A DNA stretch of 54,843 bases from Anaerolineales bacterium. Lineage in GTDB: Bacteria; Chloroflexota; Anaerolineae; Anaerolineales; Villigracilaceae. The notes beneath the pieces were generated by a model. The model saw nothing but the letters and a program-made list of their open reading frames with translations, made no database searches and was not told where the DNA came from. The position numbers and the translations under genes are program-made. The stretch lies in the NCBI GenBank assembly GCA_020851785.1, contig JADZCC010000008.1, forward strand, positions 1 to 54,843. Direction: 5' to 3'. This document shows positions 8,421-16,540 of the stretch, piece after piece (position 1 is the stretch's first letter; the number at the start of each line of letters is the position of its first letter).

Positions 8421-8446
8421 GAAGCCGCGTGATGCGGCTTCTTTTT
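8421..8446. terminator. Intrinsic terminator between the DUF4349 gene and rsmG
   Basis: The stem GAAGCCGC / GCGGCTTC (8421-8428 and 8434-8441) has a 5-nt loop, with an A-run before it and a T-run after. It is bidirectional in form and ends 9 nt before the rsmG -10 box. Confidence 0.85.
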
Positions 8447-8454
8447 ACGATTGG

Positions 8455-8460
8455 TATAAT
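8455..8460 (+). promoter_or_regulatory. -10 box of rsmG implying a leaderless mRNA
   Basis: TGGTATAAT (extended -10 form) ends 6 nt before the rsmG ATG, so the predicted transcription start coincides with the start codon. No ribosome binding site is present. Confidence 0.7.
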
Positions 8461-8466
8461 CGCAAA

Positions 8467-9177
8467 ATGGATACATTACTACAAAACGCCAAAGAACTCT
8501 TCAACGTCCAACTCTCAAACGCACAACTGGCCGCGTTAACCATTTATGAAAAAGAACTGATCGAATGGAATCAGAAGTTCAACCTCACCGCCATCCGCGA
8601 CGCGGAATCCATCCGCGTTAAACACTTTCTGGATTCGTATTCCTGCGCCCTAGCCTGGAAGGCCGCTCCCCCGCTCCGCCTGATTGATATTGGAACCGGC
8701 GCGGGGTTTCCGGGCATTCCGCTGAAAATCATCTACCCGGCCATGCGCGTGACGCTGGTTGAATCCGTCGGCAAAAAAGCCATGTTTTGCCAACACCTCG
8801 TCGGCAAACTGGGCCTGCAGGACGTGGAAGTCATTCAAGCCCGCGCTGAAGACCTCGGACAGAAACCGGAACACCGCGAAAAATATGATTGGGCCGTAGC
8901 CCGCGCCGTGGCCCAACTGAACAGCCTTAGCGAATACCTTTTACCGCTGGTCAAAATCGGCGGGCATGTCCTCGCTCAAAAAGGCGAAAGCGGACCCGCC
9001 GAAGCGCAGTCCGCTGAAAAAGCGATTCACATTTTAGGCGGAAAACTCAAACAAATCATTCCAGTTCACCTGCCGGGGGTGGCGGACGAGCGCTTTCTCG
9101 TGGTCATCCACAAAACTGCCGCCACGCCAAAGAACTATCCGCGCAAGGCGGGCATCCCCGCCAAAACGCCGTTATAG
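8467..9177 (+). CDS. rsmG: 16S rRNA (guanine527-N7)-methyltransferase RsmG
   Basis: A 236-residue SAM-dependent methyltransferase that modifies G527 of 16S rRNA. Family hallmarks are EKELIEWNQKFNLTAIRD (22-39), the SAM site LIDIGTGAGFPGIPLKI (about 74-90), and WAVARAVAQLNSLSEYLLPLVKIGGHVLAQKG. The C-terminal basic tail ending PRKAGIPAKTPL is typical. There is no Shine-Dalgarno sequence; a TATAAT box stands 6 nt upstream. It converges on recF with only 2 nt between stops. Confidence 0.96.
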   Translation: MDTLLQNAKELFNVQLSNAQLAALTIYEKELIEWNQKFNLTAIRDAESIRVKHFLDSYSCALAWKAAPPLRLIDIGTGAGFPGIPLKIIYPAMRVTLVESVGKKAMFCQHLVGKLGLQDVEVIQARAEDLGQKPEHREKYDWAVARAVAQLNSLSEYLLPLVKIGGHVLAQKGESGPAEAQSAEKAIHILGGKLKQIIPVHLPGVADERFLVVIHKTAATPKNYPRKAGIPAKTPL

Positions 9178-9179
9178 AT

Positions 9180-10385
9180 TTACTGACGCGGCTGAACCAT
9201 TCCCCCGCTCACTTCCCAAACTCTGGCGCGGTTCACAAAATCATCCGTAAATAAATTTAAATCTGTTGTGGTGAACAAGGCCTGTTCGCCACGATCCACA
9301 TACTGCAATAAATCAGCGCGACGGTTCGCGTCCAGTTCTGCCATCGCTTCGTCCAGCAGTACCACCGGCCACTCGCCAGAACGTTCCTTCATCCATTCCA
9401 CCTCGGCCAGCTTCAAAGCCAGCAAGGTTGTGCGCATCTGTCCGCGCGAACCATAATGCCCCACGTCCGCCTTGTTAATCACAAAGCGCAAATCATCGCG
9501 GTGCGGGCCAATCGTCGTCACGCCGCGCGCAATTTCCTCAACGCGCAAACTCCTCAACTTTTCGGCAAACCCATTTTGGATTTGATCCAACTCCAAAGCC
9601 GAGCGATCCAACGGCGTATCCAACTTCAAGCTAAATTGTCCATTGGGTTTGGGCAGTGGGTCGTAGGCGGGTTCATAGGCGAGGCGCAAAATTTCAGTTC
9701 CATGAGTCAGCTCGTGATGAATGCGCGAAGCGAGGCGCTCAATCTCCTGCACAGCCTGAATGCGCCAGAGGATGATTTGCGCGCCAAACTTGACCAACGC
9801 TTCATCCCACACCTGAAGTTGGTCGGCGTTTCCCGATCTTTCGTTCAACGCCTTGAGCAGGGCGTTGCGTTGCGTCAGCGCCTGCGTATATTCGCCCAAC
9901 ACGCGCGCATAGGCCGGAACCGTTTGCGCCAGCGCCAGGTTCAAATAACGACGGCGTTCTTCGGGGCCGCCCTCAATAATTTGCGACATTTGCGGCACAA
10001 AAATCACCGCGTTGAAATGACCCATCACATCGTTGGCATGACGCTTCACGCCGTCCAACAAAATTTCCTTGCGGAGCCTCTGCCCGTTTACGCCGCTGGG
10101 CTCCAGGATGAGGCGCGCTTCCAAACGATGTTTGGCCTTGCCGCGCTGATACTCCCCCACCAAACGCGTCACCGCCAATGGCTTTTTCGCTTCATGGAAG
10201 TTAACAATTTGCCGATCCGCATGCGTTTGAAAGGAAGTAAACGCGGCCAAAAAATAAATCGCTTCCAGCACAGAGGTTTTTCCCTGCGCGTTTTGGCCAA
10301 CCAACAAAACCGCCTGCTGTGGAAGTTCCACATCCAGACGGGTCAGACTGCGAAAATTGGTGAGGGAAAGGCGCGTTAGGTGCAT
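9180..10385 (-). CDS. recF: DNA replication and repair protein RecF
   Basis: A 401-residue SMC-like ATPase that helps load RecA at single-strand gaps. The Walker A GQNAQGKT is at 30-37 in the usual RecF N-terminus LTNFRSLTRLDVELP. The Walker B/signature region VVLLDEAMAELDANRR is near residues 343-358, and GPHRDDLRF near 290 is a RecF signature. It lies 13 nt downstream of def on the same strand, with no obvious ribosome site, so it is probably translated from the def transcript. The usual dnaA/dnaN neighbourhood is absent. Confidence 0.95.
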   Translation of the reverse strand: MHLTRLSLTNFRSLTRLDVELPQQAVLLVGQNAQGKTSVLEAIYFLAAFTSFQTHADRQIVNFHEAKKPLAVTRLVGEYQRGKAKHRLEARLILEPSGVNGQRLRKEILLDGVKRHANDVMGHFNAVIFVPQMSQIIEGGPEERRRYLNLALAQTVPAYARVLGEYTQALTQRNALLKALNERSGNADQLQVWDEALVKFGAQIILWRIQAVQEIERLASRIHHELTHGTEILRLAYEPAYDPLPKPNGQFSLKLDTPLDRSALELDQIQNGFAEKLRSLRVEEIARGVTTIGPHRDDLRFVINKADVGHYGSRGQMRTTLLALKLAEVEWMKERSGEWPVVLLDEAMAELDANRRADLLQYVDRGEQALFTTTDLNLFTDDFVNRARVWEVSGGMVQPRQ

Positions 10386-10398
10386 ATCAAAGGCGGGC

Positions 10399-10917
10399 TT
10401 AATCCAATTCTACTTCTTCATCTTCCTGCGGTTTCCAAACGCGCGTGGCTTTATCGGTAAACATCACGCCGTTCAAATGATCAATTTCATGTTGAAAGAT
10501 GCGGGCCATCCAACCCTCCACTTTTAGCTTGACGGGTTGCCCATGCCGATTGAGGGCCTTCACTTGAATGTGGGCGTGCCGTTCCACTTCGCCCAGCAAA
10601 CCGGGGATGGAGAGACAGCCTTCCACTCCCAGAACCTTTTCTTCCGAAGCTTTGACGATTTCAGGGTTGATGATGACATATAACTTCTTCGGCTTGGGCG
10701 GGGCGCCTTCATCGTCGTCCTGTTCGGCGTATTCAATCACCGCCAACTGTTGCGGAATGTTAATTTGCGGCGCGGCCAGGCCCACGCCCGGCGCTTCGCG
10801 CATGGTTTCAATCATGTCGTCAATTAAAGTTTGCAGGTCTTTGTCAAACTTCGTCACTGGTTTGGCCTTGCGCCGTAAAATTGGCTCCGGCAGAAAAATG
10901 ATCTCGCGTAATGCCAT
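10399..10917 (-). CDS. def: Peptide deformylase
   Basis: A 172-residue metalloenzyme removing the formyl group from nascent proteins. All three motifs are present: GVGLAAPQI, EGCLSIPG with its Cys metal ligand, and QHEIDHLNG with the HExxH pair. Two start codons occur 6 nt apart. I chose the second ATG (10917) because AGGA is then about 7 nt upstream, whereas it abuts the first. An acidic insert (EYAEQDDDEGAPPKPKK) lies between motifs one and two. It is co-directional with recF. Confidence 0.95.
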   Translation of the reverse strand: MALREIIFLPEPILRRKAKPVTKFDKDLQTLIDDMIETMREAPGVGLAAPQINIPQQLAVIEYAEQDDDEGAPPKPKKLYVIINPEIVKASEEKVLGVEGCLSIPGLLGEVERHAHIQVKALNRHGQPVKLKVEGWMARIFQHEIDHLNGVMFTDKATRVWKPQEDEEVELD

Positions 10918-10947
10918 GTTCATTCCTATTCGTTGATTTAGATTAAG

Positions 10948-12768
10948 CTAAAAGAAGTCCCCGCCGCCGTCCATGCTTTGATCCAGTCCCTGCGCGTCGT
11001 CCTCGGATTCCATGCCCAGCCCGCCGTCCTCTTCGTCGTTCTCCGCTTCAAGGTTTTGCACCGCCACCAGTTCCGGCGCGTTCTTGGCCTTGATGTCAAA
11101 TTCCGCGATGTTTTGATGGTAAGCCGCAATCCAGGTGGCAAAGCGGTCGCGGTCGGCGCTTCCGGCGCTTTCATTCTTTTTGGCAATCCGCGTCATCCGC
11201 CGCCGATTAATGTCGGATTGCACGCCCGCCGGGTCAATCACGTCGTCAAAGGAGAGTTGGTTGCCGCCCACCGAAATATGCACAGTTCCGTAGTTAAAAA
11301 AGTAGGCGATGAACCCATCGCGTTTATAAGAGATGCTCAAAATACTTTCAATTTGCGCGGCGCGGCGTTCTTCCTTGCCAAACGGCTTGCGGTCAATATC
11401 AAAAATTTCGTCATCGGTGATCATGAACACGTCGTTCTTCCAGTCTGTATATTCGTACCACAGCCAAAACGCAATCGGCATCATCAGCAAAATCAGCGTC
11501 AGGGTCAGCACGTCTGGCACAGTCGCGCCTTTGGCGTTTGGCTCAAAAAAGGCCCGCTCCGGAGATTGAATCAAAAAGCCAATGCGCCAGACAATCAGGG
11601 CGATCATGCCGAAAAAGGCCAGCGTTGGCTTCCAGGCTTGTTGAAGCAGGATGATCCAATGTTTGCGGTAGGTCACCGTGCCGCCGTCTTCAATCCGCAG
11701 TTTGAATAAATCGGAGATGGCCAAAACCCATAAAGGCGTTTGCGCGATTTTTTCTTCATCCGCCGGAACGATGGGCGGCAAAGGCGGGAGTTCCTTCTTC
11801 TCGATCGGTAATCCCAGCTTTTGACGAATCGTATTCTTCATCACATCTTGTTGGGAGACGTTCGTGACCACTTTGGTGCGTTCCCAATATTCCCGAATCA
11901 TATCGGCGGCCTGGGCGGGGTGATCCACATCGTCAAAGGCCACCTTGCCCACAAACGTCCGCACGATCACGTTTCCAAAATCCAGCACGCGCCCCACGAC
12001 ATCCGTCTCCACGCCCACGGAAAGGATCGTGCTCAACGGCGCTTCCTGACGGCTATCATGCACGCCAATCACCTTCTCCAGCAAAATAACGCGCTGGTTG
12101 GTGACGATGTAATAATCATTGCCCCAATCCACCGCGTTCCAAATGCCCCAGCCAATCACGGCCAGCAGAGTCACCACGCCCAGCGCCAGCGGCGTGGTGG
12201 CCGCGGTCATGCCGCTCATCAGAAACAGCCCAATGGGAATCAACAAGGCCAGCGTTGGCGCCAGCAAATTACGATACAGCCGCAAAATATGGCGGCGGGC
12301 AATGAAGTAAATCACCTCGTTCGGCCCCAGCCATTTAAACTTTGTCGAACGCGCCAGTTTGCGACTCTTGTTCGAGACTTTGAAGTTCGGTTTTAGTTTT
12401 TCGTGCTTTTGAAGCAGTTCTTCAAAGCGTTTGCGCGAGAGGAAGAACAACACACAATCTTCCATGGTGGTCACGCTCGCCGAGCGATTGCGATTCTCAA
12501 AGAGCGCTTCTTCGCCAAAATAATCGCCCGCCACCAGCCAGGCCAAAAAATCCTCTTCGCCTTTTTCACGCGGACGAGAAACCTTGACGCGGCCTTTGTA
12601 AATCAAATAAAAGCCGTCCGGCCGCTCTTTGCGTTTAAAGACCACCCTCCCGCCGGAGATTTCCTTCTCCGTCAGGGTTTGGGCAATTTCAGATAATTGC
12701 TCTTCCTTCAACCCGTTAAAGAGGTGAATTTTATCCAGAAAAATAATGCGTTGCTTGATGCCAATCAC
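10948..12768 (-). CDS. Membrane protein with a cyclic-nucleotide-binding domain and duplicated bacterial PH-like domains
   Basis: About 606 residues. An N-terminal cNMP-binding fold (about 5-115) has the cassette GDYFGEEALFENRNRSASV with its conserved Arg. Two repeats follow, each a pair of membrane helices plus a bacterial PH-like domain: TNQRVILLEKVIGV... VGRVLDFGNVIVRTF (about 235-320) and TDDEIFDIDRKPF... SISYKRDGFIAYFFNYGTVHISV (about 460-530). The C-terminus is acidic. I prefer GTG 12768, because TAGAAT lies 7 nt upstream; an ATG at 12810 would lie beyond that box. It may sense a nucleotide or electrochemical state at the membrane, but function is unknown. Confidence 0.8.
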   Translation of the reverse strand: MIGIKQRIIFLDKIHLFNGLKEEQLSEIAQTLTEKEISGGRVVFKRKERPDGFYLIYKGRVKVSRPREKGEEDFLAWLVAGDYFGEEALFENRNRSASVTTMEDCVLFFLSRKRFEELLQKHEKLKPNFKVSNKSRKLARSTKFKWLGPNEVIYFIARRHILRLYRNLLAPTLALLIPIGLFLMSGMTAATTPLALGVVTLLAVIGWGIWNAVDWGNDYYIVTNQRVILLEKVIGVHDSRQEAPLSTILSVGVETDVVGRVLDFGNVIVRTFVGKVAFDDVDHPAQAADMIREYWERTKVVTNVSQQDVMKNTIRQKLGLPIEKKELPPLPPIVPADEEKIAQTPLWVLAISDLFKLRIEDGGTVTYRKHWIILLQQAWKPTLAFFGMIALIVWRIGFLIQSPERAFFEPNAKGATVPDVLTLTLILLMMPIAFWLWYEYTDWKNDVFMITDDEIFDIDRKPFGKEERRAAQIESILSISYKRDGFIAYFFNYGTVHISVGGNQLSFDDVIDPAGVQSDINRRRMTRIAKKNESAGSADRDRFATWIAAYHQNIAEFDIKAKNAPELVAVQNLEAENDEEDGGLGMESEDDAQGLDQSMDGGGDFF

Positions 12769-12775
12769 GGTTTTG

Positions 12776-12781
12776 ATTCTA
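12776..12781 (-). promoter_or_regulatory. -10 box of the cNMP/PH protein gene
   Basis: TAGAAT on the minus strand ends 7 nt before the GTG at 12768. This supports a leaderless start there rather than the upstream ATG. Confidence 0.5.
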
Positions 12782-12868
12782 TCAAACTTCAGGCAGAATG
12801 GGACATCCACAAAACATGGCGTTTAGCGGATCACAAACGCCTCCGGCCTAACTTTGAGCGGGTCGCCA

Positions 12869-13756
12869 TCAATCTAAAATGCCCACCCCGGCCATTTTCT
12901 CAATCACACCCAGGACGGCCGCATTGTCCAACTCGCGCATACCCTGCTCAACCATCAACTCAAAGAATTTGGTATTCTCCTCCGTCGCTGAAAGCGGAAT
13001 GTCATATTCCTTTGCAGTTTCCAAAACAATCTTCATATCCTTTAATTGCATATAGGCCTTAAAGCCTGGGTTGCGATTGTTATCAAACAAACGCGGAGTC
13101 TTCACATCCAAAGCCCAGCATTGCGCCGCGCCGCCTTTGATCGCCTCCACCACTTTGCGCGGATCCACGCCCGCTTTTTTGGAGAAGACGAGCAGTTCGC
13201 CCATGGCCACCATTTGCGCCGCCACCATGATCTGATTCGCCGCCTTGGCCACTTGCCCCGCCCCAGAATCGCCCACATGCGTAATCGCCCGCCCAATGAC
13301 CTGAAAAACCGGCAGAGCCTTGTTCAGCGCTTCCGCTTCGCCGCCGACCATGATCGTCAGCGTGGCGTTCTTCGCGCCCACGTCGCCCCCAGAAACGGGC
13401 GCATCCAAAAAGAACTGGCCTTTTGCTTTGAACTCTTTGGCAATCTTCCGTGCCGAGGCCGGTTTAATCGTGGAGTTGTCCACCATAATCAAGCCGCTCT
13501 GCCCGCCCGCCAAAATGCCATCCTCCCCCAGCGCCACTTTTTCCACGTCCGGCGAATCGGGCAGGTTGGTAAAGACCACGTCGGTTTGTTCGGCTACTTC
13601 GCGCGGAGAATTTGCGGCCCGCGCGCCTTCCGCCACCAGTTCATCCACCGCGGCGCGCGAACGGTTATGCACGACCAACGGGAAACCCGCTCTCAAAATA
13701 TTACGAGCCATCGGCTTGCCCATCAAGCCCAGTCCAATATATCCAACTCTTAACAT
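12869..13756 (-). CDS. 3-hydroxyisobutyrate / tartronate-semialdehyde reductase family dehydrogenase
   Basis: A 295-residue NAD(P)-dependent beta-hydroxyacid dehydrogenase. The Rossmann motif VGYIGLGLMGKPMARN (4-19) starts the protein. The substrate motif DAPVSGGDVGAKNATLTIMVGG lies near 118-139, and the catalytic Lys in GAGQVAKAANQIMV near 164-177. An AAGGAG ribosome site precedes the ATG, and a TATAAT box lies about 31 nt upstream. It stands alone between terminators. Whether it reduces tartronate semialdehyde, succinic semialdehyde or another substrate cannot be told. Confidence 0.92.
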   Translation of the reverse strand: MLRVGYIGLGLMGKPMARNILRAGFPLVVHNRSRAAVDELVAEGARAANSPREVAEQTDVVFTNLPDSPDVEKVALGEDGILAGGQSGLIMVDNSTIKPASARKIAKEFKAKGQFFLDAPVSGGDVGAKNATLTIMVGGEAEALNKALPVFQVIGRAITHVGDSGAGQVAKAANQIMVAAQMVAMGELLVFSKKAGVDPRKVVEAIKGGAAQCWALDVKTPRLFDNNRNPGFKAYMQLKDMKIVLETAKEYDIPLSATEENTKFFELMVEQGMRELDNAAVLGVIEKMAGVGILD

Positions 13757-13787
13757 GCGAAAGCTCCTTATCGTCAGAATAAATTGG

Positions 13788-13793
13788 ATTATA
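13788..13793 (-). promoter_or_regulatory. -10 box of the dehydrogenase gene
   Basis: TATAAT on the minus strand gives a leader of about 25 nt that holds the AAGGAG ribosome site. This is the conventional layout, in contrast to the leaderless genes nearby. Confidence 0.55.
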
Positions 13794-13818
13794 AGCCCCT
13801 CTGCGTTTCCGCTAAAGC

Positions 13819-13849
13819 AAAAAAACTGCCCCTCGGTTGAGGAGCAGTT
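13819..13849 (-). terminator. Intrinsic terminator of the SIMPL gene
   Basis: On the minus strand, AACTGC-t-CCTC pairs with GAGG-g-GCAGTT (13824-13849) and is followed by seven T residues. It lies 20 nt after the SIMPL stop. Confidence 0.85.
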
Positions 13850-13868
13850 ATCGGTTAGGGCGAAGCGG

Positions 13869-14585
13869 TTATTTAATCTCGTAGTTCAGGCTGACGGTGA
13901 CCGAGATGCTCAGTTGACCGGGTTGGATCGGCACGCTGGCCGCGGCTTCGTAGGCGCCGCCGCCTTTGCCGCCATACGTTGGGTAAGGGCTGTTGTCGTA
14001 AAAGCTGATGGATTGAATCTCGCCCAGCGAAACTCCGGCGGCGTCCGCCAACTCCTGCGCTTGCAGTTGCGCGTCTTTTACGGCTTTGGCGCGGGCTTCT
14101 TTGATGGCGGCGGTTTTATCGGCCACGTCAAACTGAATGCTGTTGACGGTGTTCGCTCCGGCGGTGATCGCCGCGTCGAGCAAATCGCCGAGGCTGGCCA
14201 AATCGCGCACGGTGATGTAAACCGTATTGTCCACCGCATAAATTGAGCCGCTCACCGTGCCATCCGGCGCGTATTGTTGGGAAGGCCAAATGCTAAAGTT
14301 CGTGGTGCTGATGTCTTTTTCCGCCACGCCGGATTTCTTAATCGCGGCAATCACGGCGGTCGTTTGTTTTTTATTCGTGTCTACGGCCTCCGTCGCGGTC
14401 GGCGCTTCGCTATGCACGCCAATGTAAATGTAAGCGATGTCCGGCGTCAGGTTGGCCTGCCCGGAGCCCGTCACGCTCAACGTTCGCACGTTCGGTTGCG
14501 CCGCCTGATTGATCGTGGTGGGCGTGCAAGCGCCGAGTAGAAGCGCCAGAACCAAAACCCCTAGAGCAAAATATTTTGTACGCAT
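13869..14585 (-). CDS. SIMPL (DUF541) domain lipoprotein
   Basis: A 238-residue lipoprotein; the signal peptide ends LLLGAC with Cys20. The rest is a SIMPL domain, beginning LSVTGSGQANLTPDIAYIYIGVHSEAPTA and including GVAEKDISTTNFSIWPS and YAVDNTVYITVRDLASLGDLLDAAI. Homologues such as BP26 form cage-like oligomers; several are linked to envelope or oxidative stress. I chose ATG 14585 because AAGGAG stands about 11 nt upstream and the signal peptide begins there, rather than at an in-frame start 90 nt earlier. Confidence 0.9.
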   Translation of the reverse strand: MRTKYFALGVLVLALLLGACTPTTINQAAQPNVRTLSVTGSGQANLTPDIAYIYIGVHSEAPTATEAVDTNKKQTTAVIAAIKKSGVAEKDISTTNFSIWPSQQYAPDGTVSGSIYAVDNTVYITVRDLASLGDLLDAAITAGANTVNSIQFDVADKTAAIKEARAKAVKDAQLQAQELADAAGVSLGEIQSISFYDNSPYPTYGGKGGGAYEAAASVPIQPGQLSISVTVSLNYEIK

Positions 14586-14682
14586 TGTATAAATCTCCTT
14601 TGTTGAGCTATAGACGCATTCCGCCGCAAAAAGTTCCTTACCAATTCTACCCCTTTGAGGTAAAATTTTGCACAAATGTTCT

Positions 14683-15867
14683 ATGCCAATTAACTTTCAA
14701 CAGACCTACGCCCAAATCAAAACCATTGGCGCAAAATCAGCCGAACGGCGCAAGCAGAAGGAAGACGCCCGCAAGCAAGCCCGCGACTTGTTTCAGGCTT
14801 ACTCGGCCGAGTTGGATGCCCTGCGCGCCAAAGTGGATTCTGCCAAACAAGTCGATTCCAACCTCCGCTGTGCCGTGCCAGTGGATGAAAATCTCGCCTC
14901 GGCCTACGGGACGGTTGATCCTGCTATTCAAGCAACTTTAATCGCCGCGGACGGTTCGCAGATTAACCCCGACAGGCACGCCTCCATTCAATTCGGTTTG
15001 ATCAACGTCGGTTCGATCACGATGAAATCCAACTCAGGCGCAACGCCAGAAGTTTCCACCGACACCGAATTAATATATGGCGACGATTTATTCCCCAACG
15101 GCATTCCCCTATCTGAAGGCTTGGTGGCGTTAAAACGCGACCTGGCCGAGCGTTCGGTTTTAGATGAATTATCCAAAAATCTCAAGGGCGAAGTCGTCAC
15201 CTTCACCGATGGACCGATTGAATTATGGGGCGCCAAAGGCGAAGACCTAAAATCTTTTGAAAAGTATCTTCAAAAATATGTAGGCGTATTATCGCGCCTG
15301 CAATCGCGCGGAATTATCACCACCGGCTACGTGGACAAACCCTCCGCGGATTTGGTCGTGCGTTTGCTTGAAATTATGCTGGCAGATCATGAACAAATTC
15401 AAAAACTGCGCGCTTTTCATCCCTTCCGCAATGTCAGCGACCGCTGGCTGTTCGGCGAAAAAGAAAACCCCTTGCTCAAGCCCGGCGAACGCTCGGCGGT
15501 TTTCAAAATCCAATCGAGTTCAGAAAAAAATTACACCGGCGCTTTGGCGTTACATTTCTTTTATCTCAACGTCGGCGTGGAGGGAAAACCTTATCCCGTC
15601 CGAGTGGAAGTTCCCAGGTGGGTTGTGGATGATAAAAACAAATTAAACCTGCTCCATGCCGTTTTGGTGCAACAATGCCAAATGCTGGGAAGCCGGCCCT
15701 ATCCTTATCTTTTACATCGCGCCCACGAGACGGCCGTTGTCAAGCAGGAAGAAAAACGTCAAATTGAACAAATGTTATGGAACGAATTATCGAAGAATAA
15801 TGAAGAGCGTGATGTAGGTTCAAACAAACAATCGGCAAAGAATTTACAAGGAAGAACCAGAAGATAA
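14683..15867 (+). CDS. nurA: NurA-domain 5'-3' nuclease
   Basis: A 394-residue NurA-type nuclease that resects DNA ends together with the HerA translocase. An N-terminal basic coiled-coil (about 18-55) precedes the core. The catalytic aspartate motifs IAADGSQI (Asp90) and FTDGPIELWG (Asp176) are present, as are GYVDKPSADLVVRLLE and the C-terminal YPVRVEVPRWV. ATG 14683 is preferred over an upstream TTG at 14668; TAAAAT lies 16 nt before it and no clear ribosome site is present. It heads a three-gene operon with a HAS-barrel protein and herA, which supports the assignment. Confidence 0.88.
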   Translation: MPINFQQTYAQIKTIGAKSAERRKQKEDARKQARDLFQAYSAELDALRAKVDSAKQVDSNLRCAVPVDENLASAYGTVDPAIQATLIAADGSQINPDRHASIQFGLINVGSITMKSNSGATPEVSTDTELIYGDDLFPNGIPLSEGLVALKRDLAERSVLDELSKNLKGEVVTFTDGPIELWGAKGEDLKSFEKYLQKYVGVLSRLQSRGIITTGYVDKPSADLVVRLLEIMLADHEQIQKLRAFHPFRNVSDRWLFGEKENPLLKPGERSAVFKIQSSSEKNYTGALALHFFYLNVGVEGKPYPVRVEVPRWVVDDKNKLNLLHAVLVQQCQMLGSRPYPYLLHRAHETAVVKQEEKRQIEQMLWNELSKNNEERDVGSNKQSAKNLQGRTRR

Positions 15868-15906
15868 ATTGTTGGGCGCGGTCTTCGCGCCCCCGGAGAA
15901 ATCACT

Positions 15907-16497
15907 ATGACCAATCAAATTGAAATTGGACGCTTACTACGGGCAGGCACAAGCGGGTTTATCGCCGGTTGTCGCGTCAATCAATTGGACGTACCTTCCT
16001 TTGGGGCATTGGTCCGCGCGCCGTTAGGCCACGGCGAGCATGTGTATGGAATCATTCACGATATTCACATTGACGATGACGGCTTGGTGCGTCAACTGGT
16101 GACGGCGAGCAATATCAGCGCCGATGTGATCAAAGATAACCGCGAAAATAGAATCGTGCCGGTGGAAATGTCGGTGGCGAGCGTGGGTTATGAACAAGCC
16201 GGGAAGGTTTATCACCTGCTCCCGCCGCGCCCACCATTAAGCCTGGATGCGATCTACAAATGCGACGAAAAAGAGATCATCCGCTTTACCGAACGTTTTG
16301 GCTATTTGAGACACCTCGTCAACCACAAGGAACTCCCGATTGGCGAGACGCTGGCGGCGCATCTTTTGCAGGCGCAAGCCGCGCAGACGGATAAAAACTG
16401 GCAGGCGCGCGCCACGCAGGAAGTCATCACCCTGTTGCGCGATGATTATCCAACGCTGATGGCCGTCCTCGGCGCGTTGAGCGAAGTGGATGCATAA
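15907..16497 (+). CDS. Stand-alone HAS-barrel-like protein of the NurA-HerA operon
   Basis: A 196-residue protein with no named family that I recognise. Its first 90 residues, GRLLRAGTSGFIAGCRVNQ... PSFGALVRAP... VYGIIHDIHI, resemble the N-terminal HAS barrel of HerA encoded next door (IGYLVGGGLKENFQVRL... YYGIVTDIQL). The second half is helical, with IIRFTERFGYLRHLVNH and a C-terminal VITLLRDDYPTLMAVLGAL. It lies between nurA and herA, 39 nt after nurA and 43 nt before herA. I infer an adaptor or regulatory subunit of the HerA-NurA complex. Confidence 0.72.
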   Translation: MTNQIEIGRLLRAGTSGFIAGCRVNQLDVPSFGALVRAPLGHGEHVYGIIHDIHIDDDGLVRQLVTASNISADVIKDNRENRIVPVEMSVASVGYEQAGKVYHLLPPRPPLSLDAIYKCDEKEIIRFTERFGYLRHLVNHKELPIGETLAAHLLQAQAAQTDKNWQARATQEVITLLRDDYPTLMAVLGALSEVDA

Positions 16498-16540
16498 ATT
16501 TCAAATTTAGGCAATTAAAAAATCGAGGAAGCAAAAGCTT

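Noticed and set aside
9456..10379. A 307-codon plus-strand open frame across recF.
   Set aside because: It lies antisense to a complete recF with Walker motifs and matches no family I recognise.
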